Below are positions 9,456-17,721 of a DNA stretch of 64,000 bases, piece after piece. Position 1 is the stretch's first letter. Each line of letters starts with the position of its first letter. Source of the stretch: Bordetella pertussis 18323 (lineage in GTDB: Bacteria > Pseudomonadota > Gammaproteobacteria > Burkholderiales > Burkholderiaceae_B); contig NC_018518.1 of assembly GCF_000306945.1 (NCBI RefSeq), forward strand, positions 124,001-188,000, given 5' to 3'. The position numbers were made by a program, and so were the translations under genes. The notes beneath the pieces are model-generated. The model saw only the letters and a list, made by a program, of their open reading frames with translations, searched no databases and had not been told where the DNA came from.

Positions 9456-9460
9456 ACTAG
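8510..9460 (+). CDS. IS481 transposase (copy 2)
   Basis: Same 316-residue DDE transposase as the other copies (triad D139, D217, E253). The last residue is Asn instead of Ser because the flank begins with A (ACTAGC): the codon AAC and the TAG stop straddle the element end at 9455. Confidence 0.97.
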   Translation: MNTHKHARLTFLRRLEMVQQLIAHQVCVPEAARAYGVTAPTVRKWLGRFLAQGQAGLADASSRPTVSPRAIAPAKALAIVELRRKRLTQARIAQALGVSASTVSRVLARAGLSHLADLEPAEPVVRYEHQAPGDLLHIDIKKLGRIQRPGHRVTGNRRDTVEGAGWDFVFVAIDDHARVAFTDIHPDERFPSAVQFLKDAVAYYQRLGVTIQRLLTDNGSAFRSRAFAALCHELGIKHRFTRPYRPQTNGKAERFIQSALREWAYAHTYQNSQHRADAMKSWLHHYNWHRPHQGIGRAVPISRLNLDEYNLLTVHN

Positions 9461-9862
9461 CGCGGCGATGGCGGTATTCAGCTGATCCTGCAAGAGCGCC
9501 TCGGCGAAGTTGCGCGAAGCTACCTCGATACCCTCCGCCGTGGGCTTCTCCAGCCATGTCATTTGCGACGGCTCATACCGGATCGGACCGAAGCCGCCGG
9601 CGACCTTCACCGAGCTATGCTTCAGCTGAGTCAGATCGGTGGGCGAGGCGCTGCCATTAGCAGCGTAGCGATCGACCCGACGACGGGCACCGTGGATGGC
9701 TTGGTAGAACGATTCCTGGAGGAAGTCGCCTTCGAAGCCGGCCGTGGTCAGCATGATCGCGCCGCGCGAGGCAGCATTGAATTTCTGGATCTGCTGCCCT
9801 AGCGTCTCGATGATCGCGGGCATAAAGTACTTGTTGAAAACCTGCATCTGCGAGATAGACAT
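9456..9862 (-). pseudogene. phage major capsid protein, N-terminal fragment
   Basis: Begins MSISQMQVFNKYFMPAIIETLGQQIQKFNAAS with an AAGGAAT site upstream. It follows the scaffold gene by 26 bases, the usual place of the major capsid gene. About 135 residues remain before IS481 copy 2, where the frame picks up VNCQ and stops. The N-terminal pattern (MQ.FN.Y...A..E...Q....FNAAS.GAI.L) fits capsid proteins of siphovirus-like prophages. Without the rest of the fold it cannot form a head. Confidence 0.7.
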
Positions 9863-9888
9863 GAATATTCCTTTATGGTTATGCGGGA

Positions 9889-10491
9889 TCATCCCGCAAG
9901 CTCAGGGAATTTTACCTTCAGAGCTGCCACACGATCCTCGCGCGAGCCACCCATGTTGCCCGTGCACTTACCACCACTGTTTCCGCCCTGGCCGCCGCCG
10001 CCGCTGTTCGCGGGCGCGGTGACGAAGTGCTTGCCCTGATCCGTACCGGCCCACTCGGTGACGTGATCGGCCAGCGGCTTGTCGCCGATAACCGCAGCGC
10101 CGTCCTTGATGGCCGCCTGCCCGCGCAGCATCGCTTTGGCGGCGTCCATGAAGTGCGGCGCCACACCAGCCTTGGCCAGCGCGGTGGACAGACCGCTATC
10201 GATCAGGTGCTGAGTCAGGGCGTCGTCCTTTTCGGCCAGGTCCTTGGTCAGCTTCTCGATCTGGCGAGCACTGTCCTTCGTCACCTTGTCGAGCTTGCCG
10301 GTCAGCTCCTCGACCTGGGTCTGGAGGCGGGCATGCTCTTCGGGGTCGATCTCGGAACCCTTGGCTTTCGCCTTCGCCGCGCGCAGCTCGGCGAGCAGTT
10401 CCTTGTTCTTGGCGCTCAGCGCCTCGGTAGCCTCAGCGGCCACCTCTTCCAACAGGGCCTTCACTTCGGGGTCATTACGGTCAAGCGGCAT
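9889..10491 (-). CDS. phage capsid scaffold protein
   Basis: A 200-residue acidic, helical protein. Residues about 25-95 are coiled-coil-like (EATEALSAKNKELLAELRAA, QTQVEELTGKLDKVTKDSARQIEKLTKDL), followed by a glycine-rich stretch (SGGGGQGGNSGG) and a conserved-looking tail DRVAALKVKFPELAG. Composition, length and position just before the capsid gene match head scaffold proteins that guide procapsid assembly and are then removed. It is separated from the upstream zinc-ribbon gene by two hairpins, so this pair may have its own promoter. Confidence 0.75.
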   Translation of the reverse strand: MPLDRNDPEVKALLEEVAAEATEALSAKNKELLAELRAAKAKAKGSEIDPEEHARLQTQVEELTGKLDKVTKDSARQIEKLTKDLAEKDDALTQHLIDSGLSTALAKAGVAPHFMDAAKAMLRGQAAIKDGAAVIGDKPLADHVTEWAGTDQGKHFVTAPANSGGGGQGGNSGGKCTGNMGGSREDRVAALKVKFPELAG

Positions 10492-10533
10492 GGTGTTGTC
10501 CTCTGGACGGTTGCAGGGCTCAGCCCCAAAAGC

Positions 10534-10565
10534 AAAAGCCCCACTGGCTCGGCCAGCAGGGCTTA
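10534..10565 (-). terminator. hairpin with T-rich tail in phage head region
   Basis: Read on the minus strand: AAGCCC, a CTGG/CCAG inner pair, GGGCTT, then TTTGCTTTT. Fits an intrinsic terminator between the zinc-ribbon gene and the scaffold gene. Confidence 0.55.
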
Positions 10566-10575
10566 GAAAGAAGAA

Positions 10576-10595
10576 GGCCCGCGCAGTGGCGGGCC
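10576..10595 (-). terminator. second hairpin in the same gap
   Basis: GGCCCGC and GCGGGCC arms around a six-base loop, followed on the minus strand by TTCTTCTTTC. It lies 18 bases after the zinc-ribbon stop and is probably a tandem terminator with the hairpin at 10534-10565. Confidence 0.5.
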
Positions 10596-10613
10596 CTATG
10601 GGTAATGGTCAGA

Positions 10614-10856
10614 TCACTTCAAGACGACACGCTCGCCTCGCATGAAGCACAGCGCGCACAGCAGCACCTTCGTGCCGCCACTCCACGTCCTGGCGGTCTC
10701 GAACACGCCGATGCGCGTCTCGATGACCTCGCGCCCACCGCAGCGGGGGCACTGGATCATGTCTTTCGGCTTCGGCAGGGCCTTGATCCGCTTCCGGATC
10801 CGGTCCTTTTCCGTTTCCGCCGGCTTCGGAGCGTCAGGGACGAGGTGGAGGGGCAT
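10614..10856 (-). CDS. small phage zinc-ribbon protein
   Basis: 80 residues. A basic linker (KDRIRKRIKALPKPKD) precedes CPRCGG at about residue 38, and CALC lies near residue 67, a four-cysteine zinc ribbon. Such small proteins often follow the head-morphogenesis gene in prophages; the function is unknown, possibly nucleic-acid or protein binding. Strong context as part of the minus-strand head operon. Confidence 0.65.
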   Translation of the reverse strand: MPLHLVPDAPKPAETEKDRIRKRIKALPKPKDMIQCPRCGGREVIETRIGVFETARTWSGGTKVLLCALCFMRGERVVLK

Positions 10857-10861
10857 GCACG

Positions 10862-11974
10862 CTATTCTACGCCGGCCTGGGCGAAGGCGGCAGCATCCTT
10901 GCGACGCAGCTCGGCCAGCGTGAGATACACGCCCCGGTCGTTGTAGAAGCTCTCCAACTCGACACCACCCTTGCGGAACAGCGCGCCGCGGGTCGGGCCC
11001 AGGATATCGTCCTGGATCGCGGCGGGCTGCCTGCGGAGCCAGTCCGCATATGTCGTTGTCGCCCGCACCTGCTCGCCCTTCCCGCGCGCGCTGTCTCGGT
11101 AATCCTTCGCCGCCCGGGTGCCGATGAGCGGGTCATCTTCCATGCCCTTGAGGATCGGCACCGACGTGCTGCGGCACTGCCAATGCAGCCGGCCAGGCCC
11201 GGCGCCCCAGGGCACCTTATGGCCGATGGGCTTGTGCGAATCCGGCTCGTACCGCAGGCCGTCGCGCAGCCGACACATCTGGCTGGTGCGCGAATCCAGC
11301 GTGCTGACCCAGGCCAGCGCGCCGACGATGTCGTCGTTGGCGTCGTACCAGCGGTCCCGCGCAAACCCTGCCGTGTGGCTGATGGCGGTGCGCACCACGG
11401 CCTCCGCGTTGCGCCGATCGATCTCCAGCAGGCCGTCCGCGTAGGCTTTCGCCCGGGTGCCGCGCACGCGCTGCACCACCTGCTGGATGGTCTGTCCCTC
11501 CACGTAGCCCATGCGCACCGCGTCGCGGATGCGGCTGGCTCGCCCTGCTTCCAGGCCGGCCATCCATTCGCGCAGCAGGCGCCCCTGGAACGGCTGTGCC
11601 ATGGCACCGGCATACACCTGCCCGGCCGTTACGCCGCGCGTGGTGAACTCGATTCCCAGCGAGTCGAATAGCTGGCCCTGGTAGCCGATCTCGTAGCCCG
11701 CCAGGTCGCGCAGGTCCTTCTCCAGCTCGCCCCGCACCTGCTGGTACGCCTCGGCGTTCAGGGTGCGGACGTCCTTCAGCAGCTCTTTCAGCCGCGCCAC
11801 CGTGAACGCGCTGGCAGGCAGGCGCCCCATGGCGCGCGTGATCTGTTCACCCAGGTCAGAGTCAACCTGGTTCAGCAGCGCAATGATCCGGCGCACCACC
11901 CCGTTGCTGTAGCGCACCAGGTCGATGGCGTGCCGAACGGTCGCGTCATACAGCTCCGTTTGCAGGCTTGACAT
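10862..11974 (-). CDS. phage head morphogenesis protein (SPP1 gp7 / Mu F type)
   Basis: 370-residue minor head protein. The C-terminal half carries the family pattern ALAWVSTLDSRTSQMCRLRDG, followed by WGAGPGRLHWQCRSTSVPI, characteristic of the SPP1 gp7/Mu gpF domain; the Cys/His residues there may bind metal. In the family a few copies associate with the portal and are needed for DNA ejection or capsid completion. Its start overlaps the end of the portal gene by 29 bases, so the two are translationally coupled. Confidence 0.85.
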   Translation of the reverse strand: MSSLQTELYDATVRHAIDLVRYSNGVVRRIIALLNQVDSDLGEQITRAMGRLPASAFTVARLKELLKDVRTLNAEAYQQVRGELEKDLRDLAGYEIGYQGQLFDSLGIEFTTRGVTAGQVYAGAMAQPFQGRLLREWMAGLEAGRASRIRDAVRMGYVEGQTIQQVVQRVRGTRAKAYADGLLEIDRRNAEAVVRTAISHTAGFARDRWYDANDDIVGALAWVSTLDSRTSQMCRLRDGLRYEPDSHKPIGHKVPWGAGPGRLHWQCRSTSVPILKGMEDDPLIGTRAAKDYRDSARGKGEQVRATTTYADWLRRQPAAIQDDILGPTRGALFRKGGVELESFYNDRGVYLTLAELRRKDAAAFAQAGVE

Positions 11975-13364
11975 CCTGGCCTCCCAGCGTGCCCAGCGCC
12001 GGGCCAGCGGCTTCGATGCGGTCCTGCTCTTCCTCGAACGTCACACCGTCGTCGATGATGCTGCCACGGCGCATGTTGTCGTAGAACGTCTGCGGGCTGA
12101 TTGCTGCAGCCTGGAGCGCACCAACCAAGGCGGTCAGGTCCTGGGCTGTCAGGCCGGCGGGGAAGAACTCGGTGTTCAGTTTCACCTCGACCGTGCCGCT
12201 ACCAGCACCCGCCCACTCGGCGGCCCAGCGGAAGGCCTTGGCCAGCGACCGGCCCACACCCAGAGCAATACCGCCCAGAACGCTGTTCTCGCCGGCGCGG
12301 TGGATCTTTGCCGTCTCGGCCGCCTCGGCGTCGCGCTTCTCTGGCGCCAGGATGCGGGCGCCCAGGGTGGCCATCATGCCCTCCTTGCGCTCCAGGCTGA
12401 CCTTGATGCTGTCCAGGCCCTGGCCGGAGAACTCCAGGTACTTCGCGTCTGCTTGGGGGTCGGTGAATACCCACGCTTCCGATGAGCCGATCTTAAGGGC
12501 CTGCCCCTCCTTCAGTTCGTGTCCGATTACCACCGCCGTGGGCAGCGCCGTGAAGTGCAGCGCGTGCTCGTAGTCGGCCGTACCGCGGTAATGCGACATG
12601 TTCACGTCGACCAGGTCCAGCAGCACCGGCTTCTGCGGGTCGATCGCCTCGCCGTTGCGCCCGATCAGCACGAAAGGGATGTACGGCAGCCGCTTGCCGT
12701 TCATCATCGGCGTGTACTCGAACGCCGGGGTGTTCAGGTCGGTGCGGTAGATGCGCACGCGGTAGAAGCCATCCACCAGGTCCAGAACCCGGTACTGGGT
12801 CTTTTCCTCGGCGGTGAACTCGTCCTTCGGGTCGGTGTAGCACTCGGCCAGCACCACCAGCACCAGCTGATTCACGCCGCGCACGCGTGCCGTGCGCCAG
12901 TTGATGATCGCTTCGGCCTTGTAGGTGGCCAGGTAGGGGCGCATGCCGGCGGCCTGGGCCTGACCCACGGTCATGAACTCACCGCTGGCCACCGGGTAAT
13001 CCACCAGCACGCCCACGCGGGTGACGTCGATCACCTCCTTGGTCACGTTCTCGATGAAAGTGTCCACCGGCGTGCCCGCCAGGTCGGCGTCCTCGATCAT
13101 CGGCTGCAGTGCCGCCGGCAGCGTCACAGTGGGCTCCTTGCGGAACACCATACCGATCAGCGCTTCTTCGGTCCGGGCCGTGGCGCCGTAGAACATCGCG
13201 CGGCCCTTGTAGGCGTCGTATTCCGCCTTGTCCTGCCCTGCCAGCTTGGGCAGGTACTTCTCGCCGGCCGCGTGCACGGCGTCCCGGCCCTGCAGCGCGG
13301 TACGGCAGCGTTCCCATCGAGGCTGGTTGGCCAGCCAGAGGGGGTGTTTGCTGTCGACGGGCAT
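11946..13364 (-). CDS. phage portal protein (DUF4055-like)
   Basis: 472 residues, the length of DUF4055-type portal proteins. N-terminal WLANQPRWERCRTALQGRDAV and YGATARTEEALIGMVFRKEP, then VTRVGVLVDYP and ADYEHALHFTALPTAVVIG, are typical. The portal forms the ring through which terminase packages DNA. It lies two bases after the terminase large subunit stop and upstream of the head morphogenesis protein, the standard packaging order. Confidence 0.85.
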   Translation of the reverse strand: MPVDSKHPLWLANQPRWERCRTALQGRDAVHAAGEKYLPKLAGQDKAEYDAYKGRAMFYGATARTEEALIGMVFRKEPTVTLPAALQPMIEDADLAGTPVDTFIENVTKEVIDVTRVGVLVDYPVASGEFMTVGQAQAAGMRPYLATYKAEAIINWRTARVRGVNQLVLVVLAECYTDPKDEFTAEEKTQYRVLDLVDGFYRVRIYRTDLNTPAFEYTPMMNGKRLPYIPFVLIGRNGEAIDPQKPVLLDLVDVNMSHYRGTADYEHALHFTALPTAVVIGHELKEGQALKIGSSEAWVFTDPQADAKYLEFSGQGLDSIKVSLERKEGMMATLGARILAPEKRDAEAAETAKIHRAGENSVLGGIALGVGRSLAKAFRWAAEWAGAGSGTVEVKLNTEFFPAGLTAQDLTALVGALQAAAISPQTFYDNMRRGSIIDDGVTFEEEQDRIEAAGPALGTLGGQDVKPANGAV

Positions 13365-13366
13365 GA

Positions 13367-14644
13367 TCAGGTTCCTGTGAGTTTGATGCGACTCATGCCG
13401 GTGGGCGTGATCGGGTAGCGGTGCACCAGGAAATAGCCCTGGGCGTCGTTCGGGTGGTCGTGCCCGGTGGACTTGTCCGGCTCCCCGTTCTTGTCGTAGA
13501 CCTGCTGCTCCAGCGCTTCGGTCAGCGTCGGACAGCGGTCGGTGTTCACCAGCCAGCGCCGCGCGCCCTCGTCGTTGAGCAGCATGCCGTTCACGGCGTT
13601 GATGCGGTCCTTCACGGACGGGTTTCGGCTGTTCACGCGCACCGTGAAGCCGGCCTTGCGCAGAATGCTCAGGTCCGACTCGCTCGCGTTCTTGCTGCTG
13701 GTGTTGCCGCCGCTGGCGTCCGGATAGATCGTGACGCCGTGCCCCTTGTCCTTGAACCGTTCCTTCAGCATCCGAGCCATTTCCGGCGTGTCCCTGACCT
13801 TCGTCAGCTCGCCCACCGTCAGCGGCAGGCCGGCCCGTATCACGTTGACAGTGGCCGTCATGTTCAGCACGTTGAAGTCCATGCCGATGTGCAGCTCTTC
13901 GTGCGGCTCCTCGGCCGCGTCCGTGTGGTGCAGGCGCCGGTCGAAGTTGGCGTAGACGCTACCGCTGGTCAGGTTGGTGAACTGCCCACGCAGGTACGCC
14001 GCGATGAGCTGCGGCGGGTAGCTCGCGCGCAGCGACGGGATGTAGTCTTCCGGCAGGTTCTTGCCGTTCTCGTAGGTGCTGGCCTGCACCAGGCCATACA
14101 GCGCGGCCAGCTCGGGCCGCTCGCGGACCTGCTTGACGAACTGCTGGTAGACGAACTTGAAGCCCTCGGGCGTCGTGGTCACGTCCACGCCGTTGAGCAG
14201 CCCGGGCGCGGTGTGGCGCAGGCGGGCGATGATCTTGCGCCAGGCCAGCGCAGCCTTGTCCGCCTTCATCACGTCCAGCTCGTCGATCAGCCCTTTGCCG
14301 ATCTTGAAGCCCACGATGTCGCCAGGCTTCTCCATCGAACGGCAGATTACCGTGCCGCGGTACTTGCGGCCGGCGAACAGATGGACTTCCTTGTTCGACT
14401 CGTTGATCTTGGCGGCCAGGCCCCAGTCGTGGGCCACCTCCTCGATCGTCGGGTAGAAGATGTCCCGGATCTGGCCGTAGGTCGGCGCGAAGTACCCCGA
14501 GTTGACCCGGGGGAACTCCCAGGCGTGACGGCACAGGCCTGCCCCGCCAACCCAGGTCTTGCCGCTGCCGAAGCCGGCGACGAACGCGCGGAACTTGTGC
14601 GGCAGCGCCAGGAAGCGGGCCTGGGGCTGGTTAAGCGTCGGCAT
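13367..14644 (-). CDS. phage terminase large subunit
   Basis: 425-residue packaging motor. Walker A GFGSGKT is at residues 24-30 and Walker B-like GLIDELDV near 138. The C-terminal nuclease portion includes IGMDFNVLNMTATV and YPDASGGNTSSKNASESDLS, typical of the RNase H-like terminase nuclease. It cuts concatemers and drives DNA into the procapsid through the portal. It overlaps the small subunit gene by 14 bases. Confidence 0.9.
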   Translation of the reverse strand: MPTLNQPQARFLALPHKFRAFVAGFGSGKTWVGGAGLCRHAWEFPRVNSGYFAPTYGQIRDIFYPTIEEVAHDWGLAAKINESNKEVHLFAGRKYRGTVICRSMEKPGDIVGFKIGKGLIDELDVMKADKAALAWRKIIARLRHTAPGLLNGVDVTTTPEGFKFVYQQFVKQVRERPELAALYGLVQASTYENGKNLPEDYIPSLRASYPPQLIAAYLRGQFTNLTSGSVYANFDRRLHHTDAAEEPHEELHIGMDFNVLNMTATVNVIRAGLPLTVGELTKVRDTPEMARMLKERFKDKGHGVTIYPDASGGNTSSKNASESDLSILRKAGFTVRVNSRNPSVKDRINAVNGMLLNDEGARRWLVNTDRCPTLTEALEQQVYDKNGEPDKSTGHDHPNDAQGYFLVHRYPITPTGMSRIKLTGT

Positions 14645-15080
14645 CAGGGATGCTCGTGTTCACCACTTCAATGACGACCTTCACCGGCGGCGGTGCGTTG
14701 TCATCGTTGGTCGGGTCCGGCTTGTCGCGCCAGAGATCCGGACGCCGGTTCTTCAGCCAGAAGATGCAGGCCGTCGTGTCCGGCGGGTAGTGCCTAGTGG
14801 TGGGCGTCGTGATGATCACCCCGTCGCATACCCGGATGTCGTCCTCGACGTGTGTGTAGCCCAGAGCGCGTTGGTAGAGCCTGTCGGCCACCTCGGCGTC
14901 CGCCATGACTTTGCCCCCATTTAGGGCCTGAAGAAACCCGGGGATCTGCTTCTTCCAAGTGTTCAGCGTGCGCTCGGTCACATGGAAGAAATCGGCCAGG
15001 TCCTTGTCGGTGGCACCGAGGCGGCATAGCTTCGCCGCCTGCTCGGCGAACGCCGGCTGGTATTTGGATGGTCGTGCCAT
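14631..15080 (-). CDS. phage terminase small subunit
   Basis: 149 residues with start MARPSKYQPAFAEQAAKLCRLGATDKDLADFF and an N-terminal helix-turn-helix (TDKDLADFFHVTERTLNTWKKQIP) that binds the packaging site. The start at 15080 is preferred over an ATG 12 codons upstream because of an AGAGGGA site and because the family begins this way. It initiates the packaging operon. Confidence 0.85.
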   Translation of the reverse strand: MARPSKYQPAFAEQAAKLCRLGATDKDLADFFHVTERTLNTWKKQIPGFLQALNGGKVMADAEVADRLYQRALGYTHVEDDIRVCDGVIITTPTTRHYPPDTTACIFWLKNRRPDLWRDKPDPTNDDNAPPPVKVVIEVVNTSIPDADA

Positions 15081-15290
15081 AGTGCGCGGTCCCTCTGGGA
15101 GCGACGCCGCAGGCATCGGTTCCGCGTTGAAAATGATTCAGGATGCGCCCATCCGACTTACCCGCCCACGGGGCGAGCTGGGCGTGTGCGGTTCTCGTCT
15201 ACCAGACCCGGCGACGAGGCCGGGGAGAAAATCCCGCGCGCTTTGATCCCCCGCGCGGGCGCCCGTCTGGCTGGGCGGTGTCCTGGGGCG

Positions 15291-15315
15291 AAAAAAAAAC
15301 CGCCCGAAAGCGGTT
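15291..15315 (-). terminator. intrinsic terminator (minus strand)
   Basis: AACCGC, loop TTTCGG, GCGGTT, then a run of T (nine A on the plus strand, 15291-15299, shared with the stem). Lies about 20 bases beyond the repaired stop of the small gene at 15333-15538. Confidence 0.85.
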
Positions 15316-15332
15316 GATCAATCCTGTGGCTG

Positions 15333-15538
15333 TCAATCCTGCGGGATGATGGGACTTGGCTCCAGCGATCCTCTCGACCAGTTGCTTTGCTAAACTGCCA
15401 CACGGTTCCATCATCTGCTAAGGCGTACAGCATGATTCCAGACGCCGGGATTACTGGCACGGCACCGGGGCCATTCCCGCCCGCGGAAGGACGGCCATTG
15501 CCTGTCGCAATTTGGATTATCTTCCTTGTCACAGTCAT
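15333..15538 (-). pseudogene. small phage protein, probable one-base frameshift near its end
   Basis: Begins MTVTRKIIQIATGNG (or at the GTG two codons on, better spaced from GAGGAG) and contains LYALADDGTVWQFSKATG..DRWSQVP. As sequenced the frame continues to 15158 straight through the terminator at 15291-15315. One extra base in the C-run opposite 15351-15353 would give WSQVPIIPQD then TGA at 15333. That ending resembles the W..VP.IPQD tail I associate with small hypothetical phage proteins and puts the stop just before the terminator. Function unknown. The frameshift is inference from this fit. Confidence 0.55.
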
Positions 15539-15591
15539 CTCCTCGAGTGAATTCTTTGAATATAGGAGAGGATGCGGTCGATATCAACGAC

Positions 15592-15622
15592 AAAGCCCCG
15601 GCCATTGGCTCGGGGCTTTTTT
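15592..15622 (+). terminator. orphan intrinsic terminator (plus strand)
   Basis: Nine-base arms AAAGCCCCG / CGGGGCTTT around a ten-base loop, ending in six T on the plus strand. No plus-strand gene precedes it, and it lacks a useful T-run on the minus strand where the genes are. Confidence 0.7.
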
Positions 15623-15666
15623 CTTCCGGACGCGCGACGTCCGCCTGCGGGCATCGGGTCACGTCG

Positions 15667-16107
15667 TTAGACGGTAGTCGGTCTGTCTTGGGCCGGATTA
15701 TGCACAACAACGGCGTAGCGTGCAACAAAATCCTCGAAATTGCCTACCGCCCGCACTAGCACGTCGTCGTATTCCCGTGTCCGCAGGCCAAGCGCACGGC
15801 AAGTGGCCAGCCAGTAGGAGCGCGTCACGTAGTGGGCTCGCAGGATGTCGCGATGCTGATGCAGCATGCGGTAGACCGAATTGCGCCAGGCAGCCTCGAT
15901 AAGGCCTGCGTCGCCTTCGTCGAGCTCACGCACGCCTTCTTCCCCTCCCCATGCGCCCTGCCCTGCCCGCTTCGCAAGCCTGCGGCATACCTCGTAGGTG
16001 GGCGAGACAGCGTAATGCGGCCGGCTACGCATGACTTCGCCCCAGTTCTCGAGGCGGGCATGGAAGTCGGCCGGCAGACGGTCCAGCAGCATCTTGCGTG
16101 TCGTCAT
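15667..16107 (-). CDS. phage protein, possibly Q-like late antiterminator
   Basis: 146 residues: WGEVMRSRPHYAVSPTYEVCRRLAKRAG near the start and SYWLATCRALGLRTREYDDVLVRAVGNFEDF near the end. The position, last gene of the replication/recombination operon and just before a gap and the terminase block, is where lambdoid phages carry the late antiterminator Q. Size and helical, basic character agree, but I see no diagnostic motif. Its ATG overlaps the stop of the preceding small gene (ATGA). Confidence 0.5.
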   Translation of the reverse strand: MTTRKMLLDRLPADFHARLENWGEVMRSRPHYAVSPTYEVCRRLAKRAGQGAWGGEEGVRELDEGDAGLIEAAWRNSVYRMLHQHRDILRAHYVTRSYWLATCRALGLRTREYDDVLVRAVGNFEDFVARYAVVVHNPAQDRPTTV

Positions 16108-16310
16108 TCGCTACGTCGCTCCTCGAAGAGTCGGCACCGTTGGCCTACCTGCATGCCATGACCGCAGGCCAGGATGCGGCGCCCGTCGAACCCACTCTTG
16201 ACGAGGCGGATATTCGCGCATCCAGCGCAACTGCGCACAGGCGGCGGCTCCTGGCGGCGCTCCAGCACCTTGGCAGGGTCACCTCGATCGGATCGGCGGG
16301 CCCAGGTCAT
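16104..16310 (-). CDS. small cysteine-rich phage protein
   Basis: 68 residues starting MTWARRSDRG. Cysteines in SCAGCANIRLV and ILACGHGMQVGQRC (CxxC plus C..H) suggest a zinc finger. It is joined by ATGA overlaps to both neighbours, supporting real translation. Function unknown. Confidence 0.6.
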   Translation of the reverse strand: MTWARRSDRGDPAKVLERRQEPPPVRSCAGCANIRLVKSGFDGRRILACGHGMQVGQRCRLFEERRSE

Positions 16311-17248
16311 GCTGTGCGCTCGTGCGCCACGGCGCCGGCCTTTCGCGTGCGCCGCGTCTTGGACTTGGCCGGCGGTGCGGCCCACTCCCGCTTTTCCTTG
16401 GCGATGGCCAGATGCAGGATCGCCAGCGCGTCGGCGTTGTTGTCGTCCACAGCGGCAAACCCGCGCACCTTGGCCTGCATGAGCATGTCGTCCTTCTTGG
16501 CCACGCCGGAGCCGGTCCAATGCTTCTTGATCTGCCCCACGCCGAAAGGAACCAGGGCCACGCGGTGCTGGTCGGCCACCATCTCGAGCATGGCGCGGAA
16601 GCCGCCATAGGCATGCGCGGCCAGTACCTGGCCCGGGCCATGGCGCTTGACGTCCTCGAAAGCGATCTGCGTAATGCTGTGTTCGGTGATGGTCGCCGAC
16701 AGCCAAGACCGAAAGCGCAGCCATTTCTGGCCTGGCGCCCAGCTCGCGCGCGGCGTGAATTCCTCGGTGCCGTGCACCATGCGGCCGTCGCGCCGGCGCA
16801 GCGCGTAGCCGGTCTTCGTGCCCAGGTCCAGCGCCAGGATGTTGACGTTCAGCGCTGGCGCGGGCCCAGCTCCAGCACCAGGGTCAAACCCAACAGTGGT
16901 GCGGGTTTCCGCCGCGGCGCGGGGCGTTTCAGCACCAGGCCGCGCCCAGGGGTCGCCGGGCTCGATGTTAATTTTTGCCGGATCGGATGTAGGCGCTCCC
17001 TCGCACGCGAAGCTACCCGGGGGTGGCAAAACACCACCCCCTTCCAACGGCAGAGCGTATCCCCCGCAGGCAATGGCCAGGACTTCGGCGCGCCGGCCTT
17101 CCAGCGCGTCCTGCGGTACCTGCATGGCCGCGGTCTGCCTGCACACAAGGCAGCCGTCGCAGCCGCGCGCCTGGCACTGCATCGCCGTCCTGGCCAGCGT
17201 GCCGGCCAGCGGGTCGTAGGGGTCGGTGAGGTTGGGTGAGGCGTTCAT
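16307..17248 (-). CDS. RuvC-like phage Holliday-junction resolvase
   Basis: 313 residues from MNASPNLTDPYD. The C-terminal ~170 residues have the RNase H-like resolvase motifs ILALDLGTKTGYAL, IAFEDVKRH and VDDNNADALAILHLAI, giving the acidic metal-binding residues. The N-terminal ~140 residues include a cysteine pair region (CQARGCDGCLVCRQ) and a low-complexity linker. Such enzymes resolve recombination or replication intermediates. The start at 17248 is chosen because ATGA couples it to the upstream stop at 17245. Confidence 0.8.
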   Translation of the reverse strand: MNASPNLTDPYDPLAGTLARTAMQCQARGCDGCLVCRQTAAMQVPQDALEGRRAEVLAIACGGYALPLEGGGVLPPPGSFACEGAPTSDPAKINIEPGDPWARPGAETPRAAAETRTTVGFDPGAGAGPAPALNVNILALDLGTKTGYALRRRDGRMVHGTEEFTPRASWAPGQKWLRFRSWLSATITEHSITQIAFEDVKRHGPGQVLAAHAYGGFRAMLEMVADQHRVALVPFGVGQIKKHWTGSGVAKKDDMLMQAKVRGFAAVDDNNADALAILHLAIAKEKREWAAPPAKSKTRRTRKAGAVAHERTA

Positions 17249-17721
17249 GCGTCGGTTTCCTCGGGTTGGGTCTGGTCCAGCCAGGTGGTGCCCTGGCCGG
17301 CGCGTTTCGGGGTGCCCATGTGTTCCTGGGGCTGGCGGCACTCGTCGCCCAGCACGCGGAGCATGTGGACGCCCAGGTGGTAGGCGGTGACGCCGCGCAC
17401 GCTGGGCACCTTCTCCAGCAGGTCGGCGCGGCCCAGGGCCTTGATGCGATCCCGCACCTTGCGGCTGACGGTGTCACCCTTGGGACGGTTGACCAGCCAG
17501 TAGGCAGCCAGGAACAGGGCCTTGCGGTTCTGGACCCGCGCGCTGATATCGTCGAACTCGGACCGCGGCGCGCCGAAGTGCAGGCGGCAGTGCCAATCCT
17601 TGCCGCCCTGAGTGCTGGCGGTCATCGTGCCCGGCAGGCAGCAGCCGTAGGCAGCGCAGACGCCATAGCCCCCGCTTTCGTTGCCGCCCACGGCGGCGCT
17701 GGCTTCGGCGTAGCTGCTCAT
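17245..17721 (-). CDS. hypothetical phage protein
   Basis: 158 residues with several cysteines early (CAAYGCCLPGT, HCRLHFG), a possible metal site, then a helical part (ARVQNRKALFLAAYWLVNRPK) and a polar C terminus. I do not recognise a family. It is coupled by 4-base overlaps to the P-like gene upstream and the resolvase downstream, within the replication block. Confidence 0.6.
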   Translation of the reverse strand: MSSYAEASAAVGGNESGGYGVCAAYGCCLPGTMTASTQGGKDWHCRLHFGAPRSEFDDISARVQNRKALFLAAYWLVNRPKGDTVSRKVRDRIKALGRADLLEKVPSVRGVTAYHLGVHMLRVLGDECRQPQEHMGTPKRAGQGTTWLDQTQPEETDA

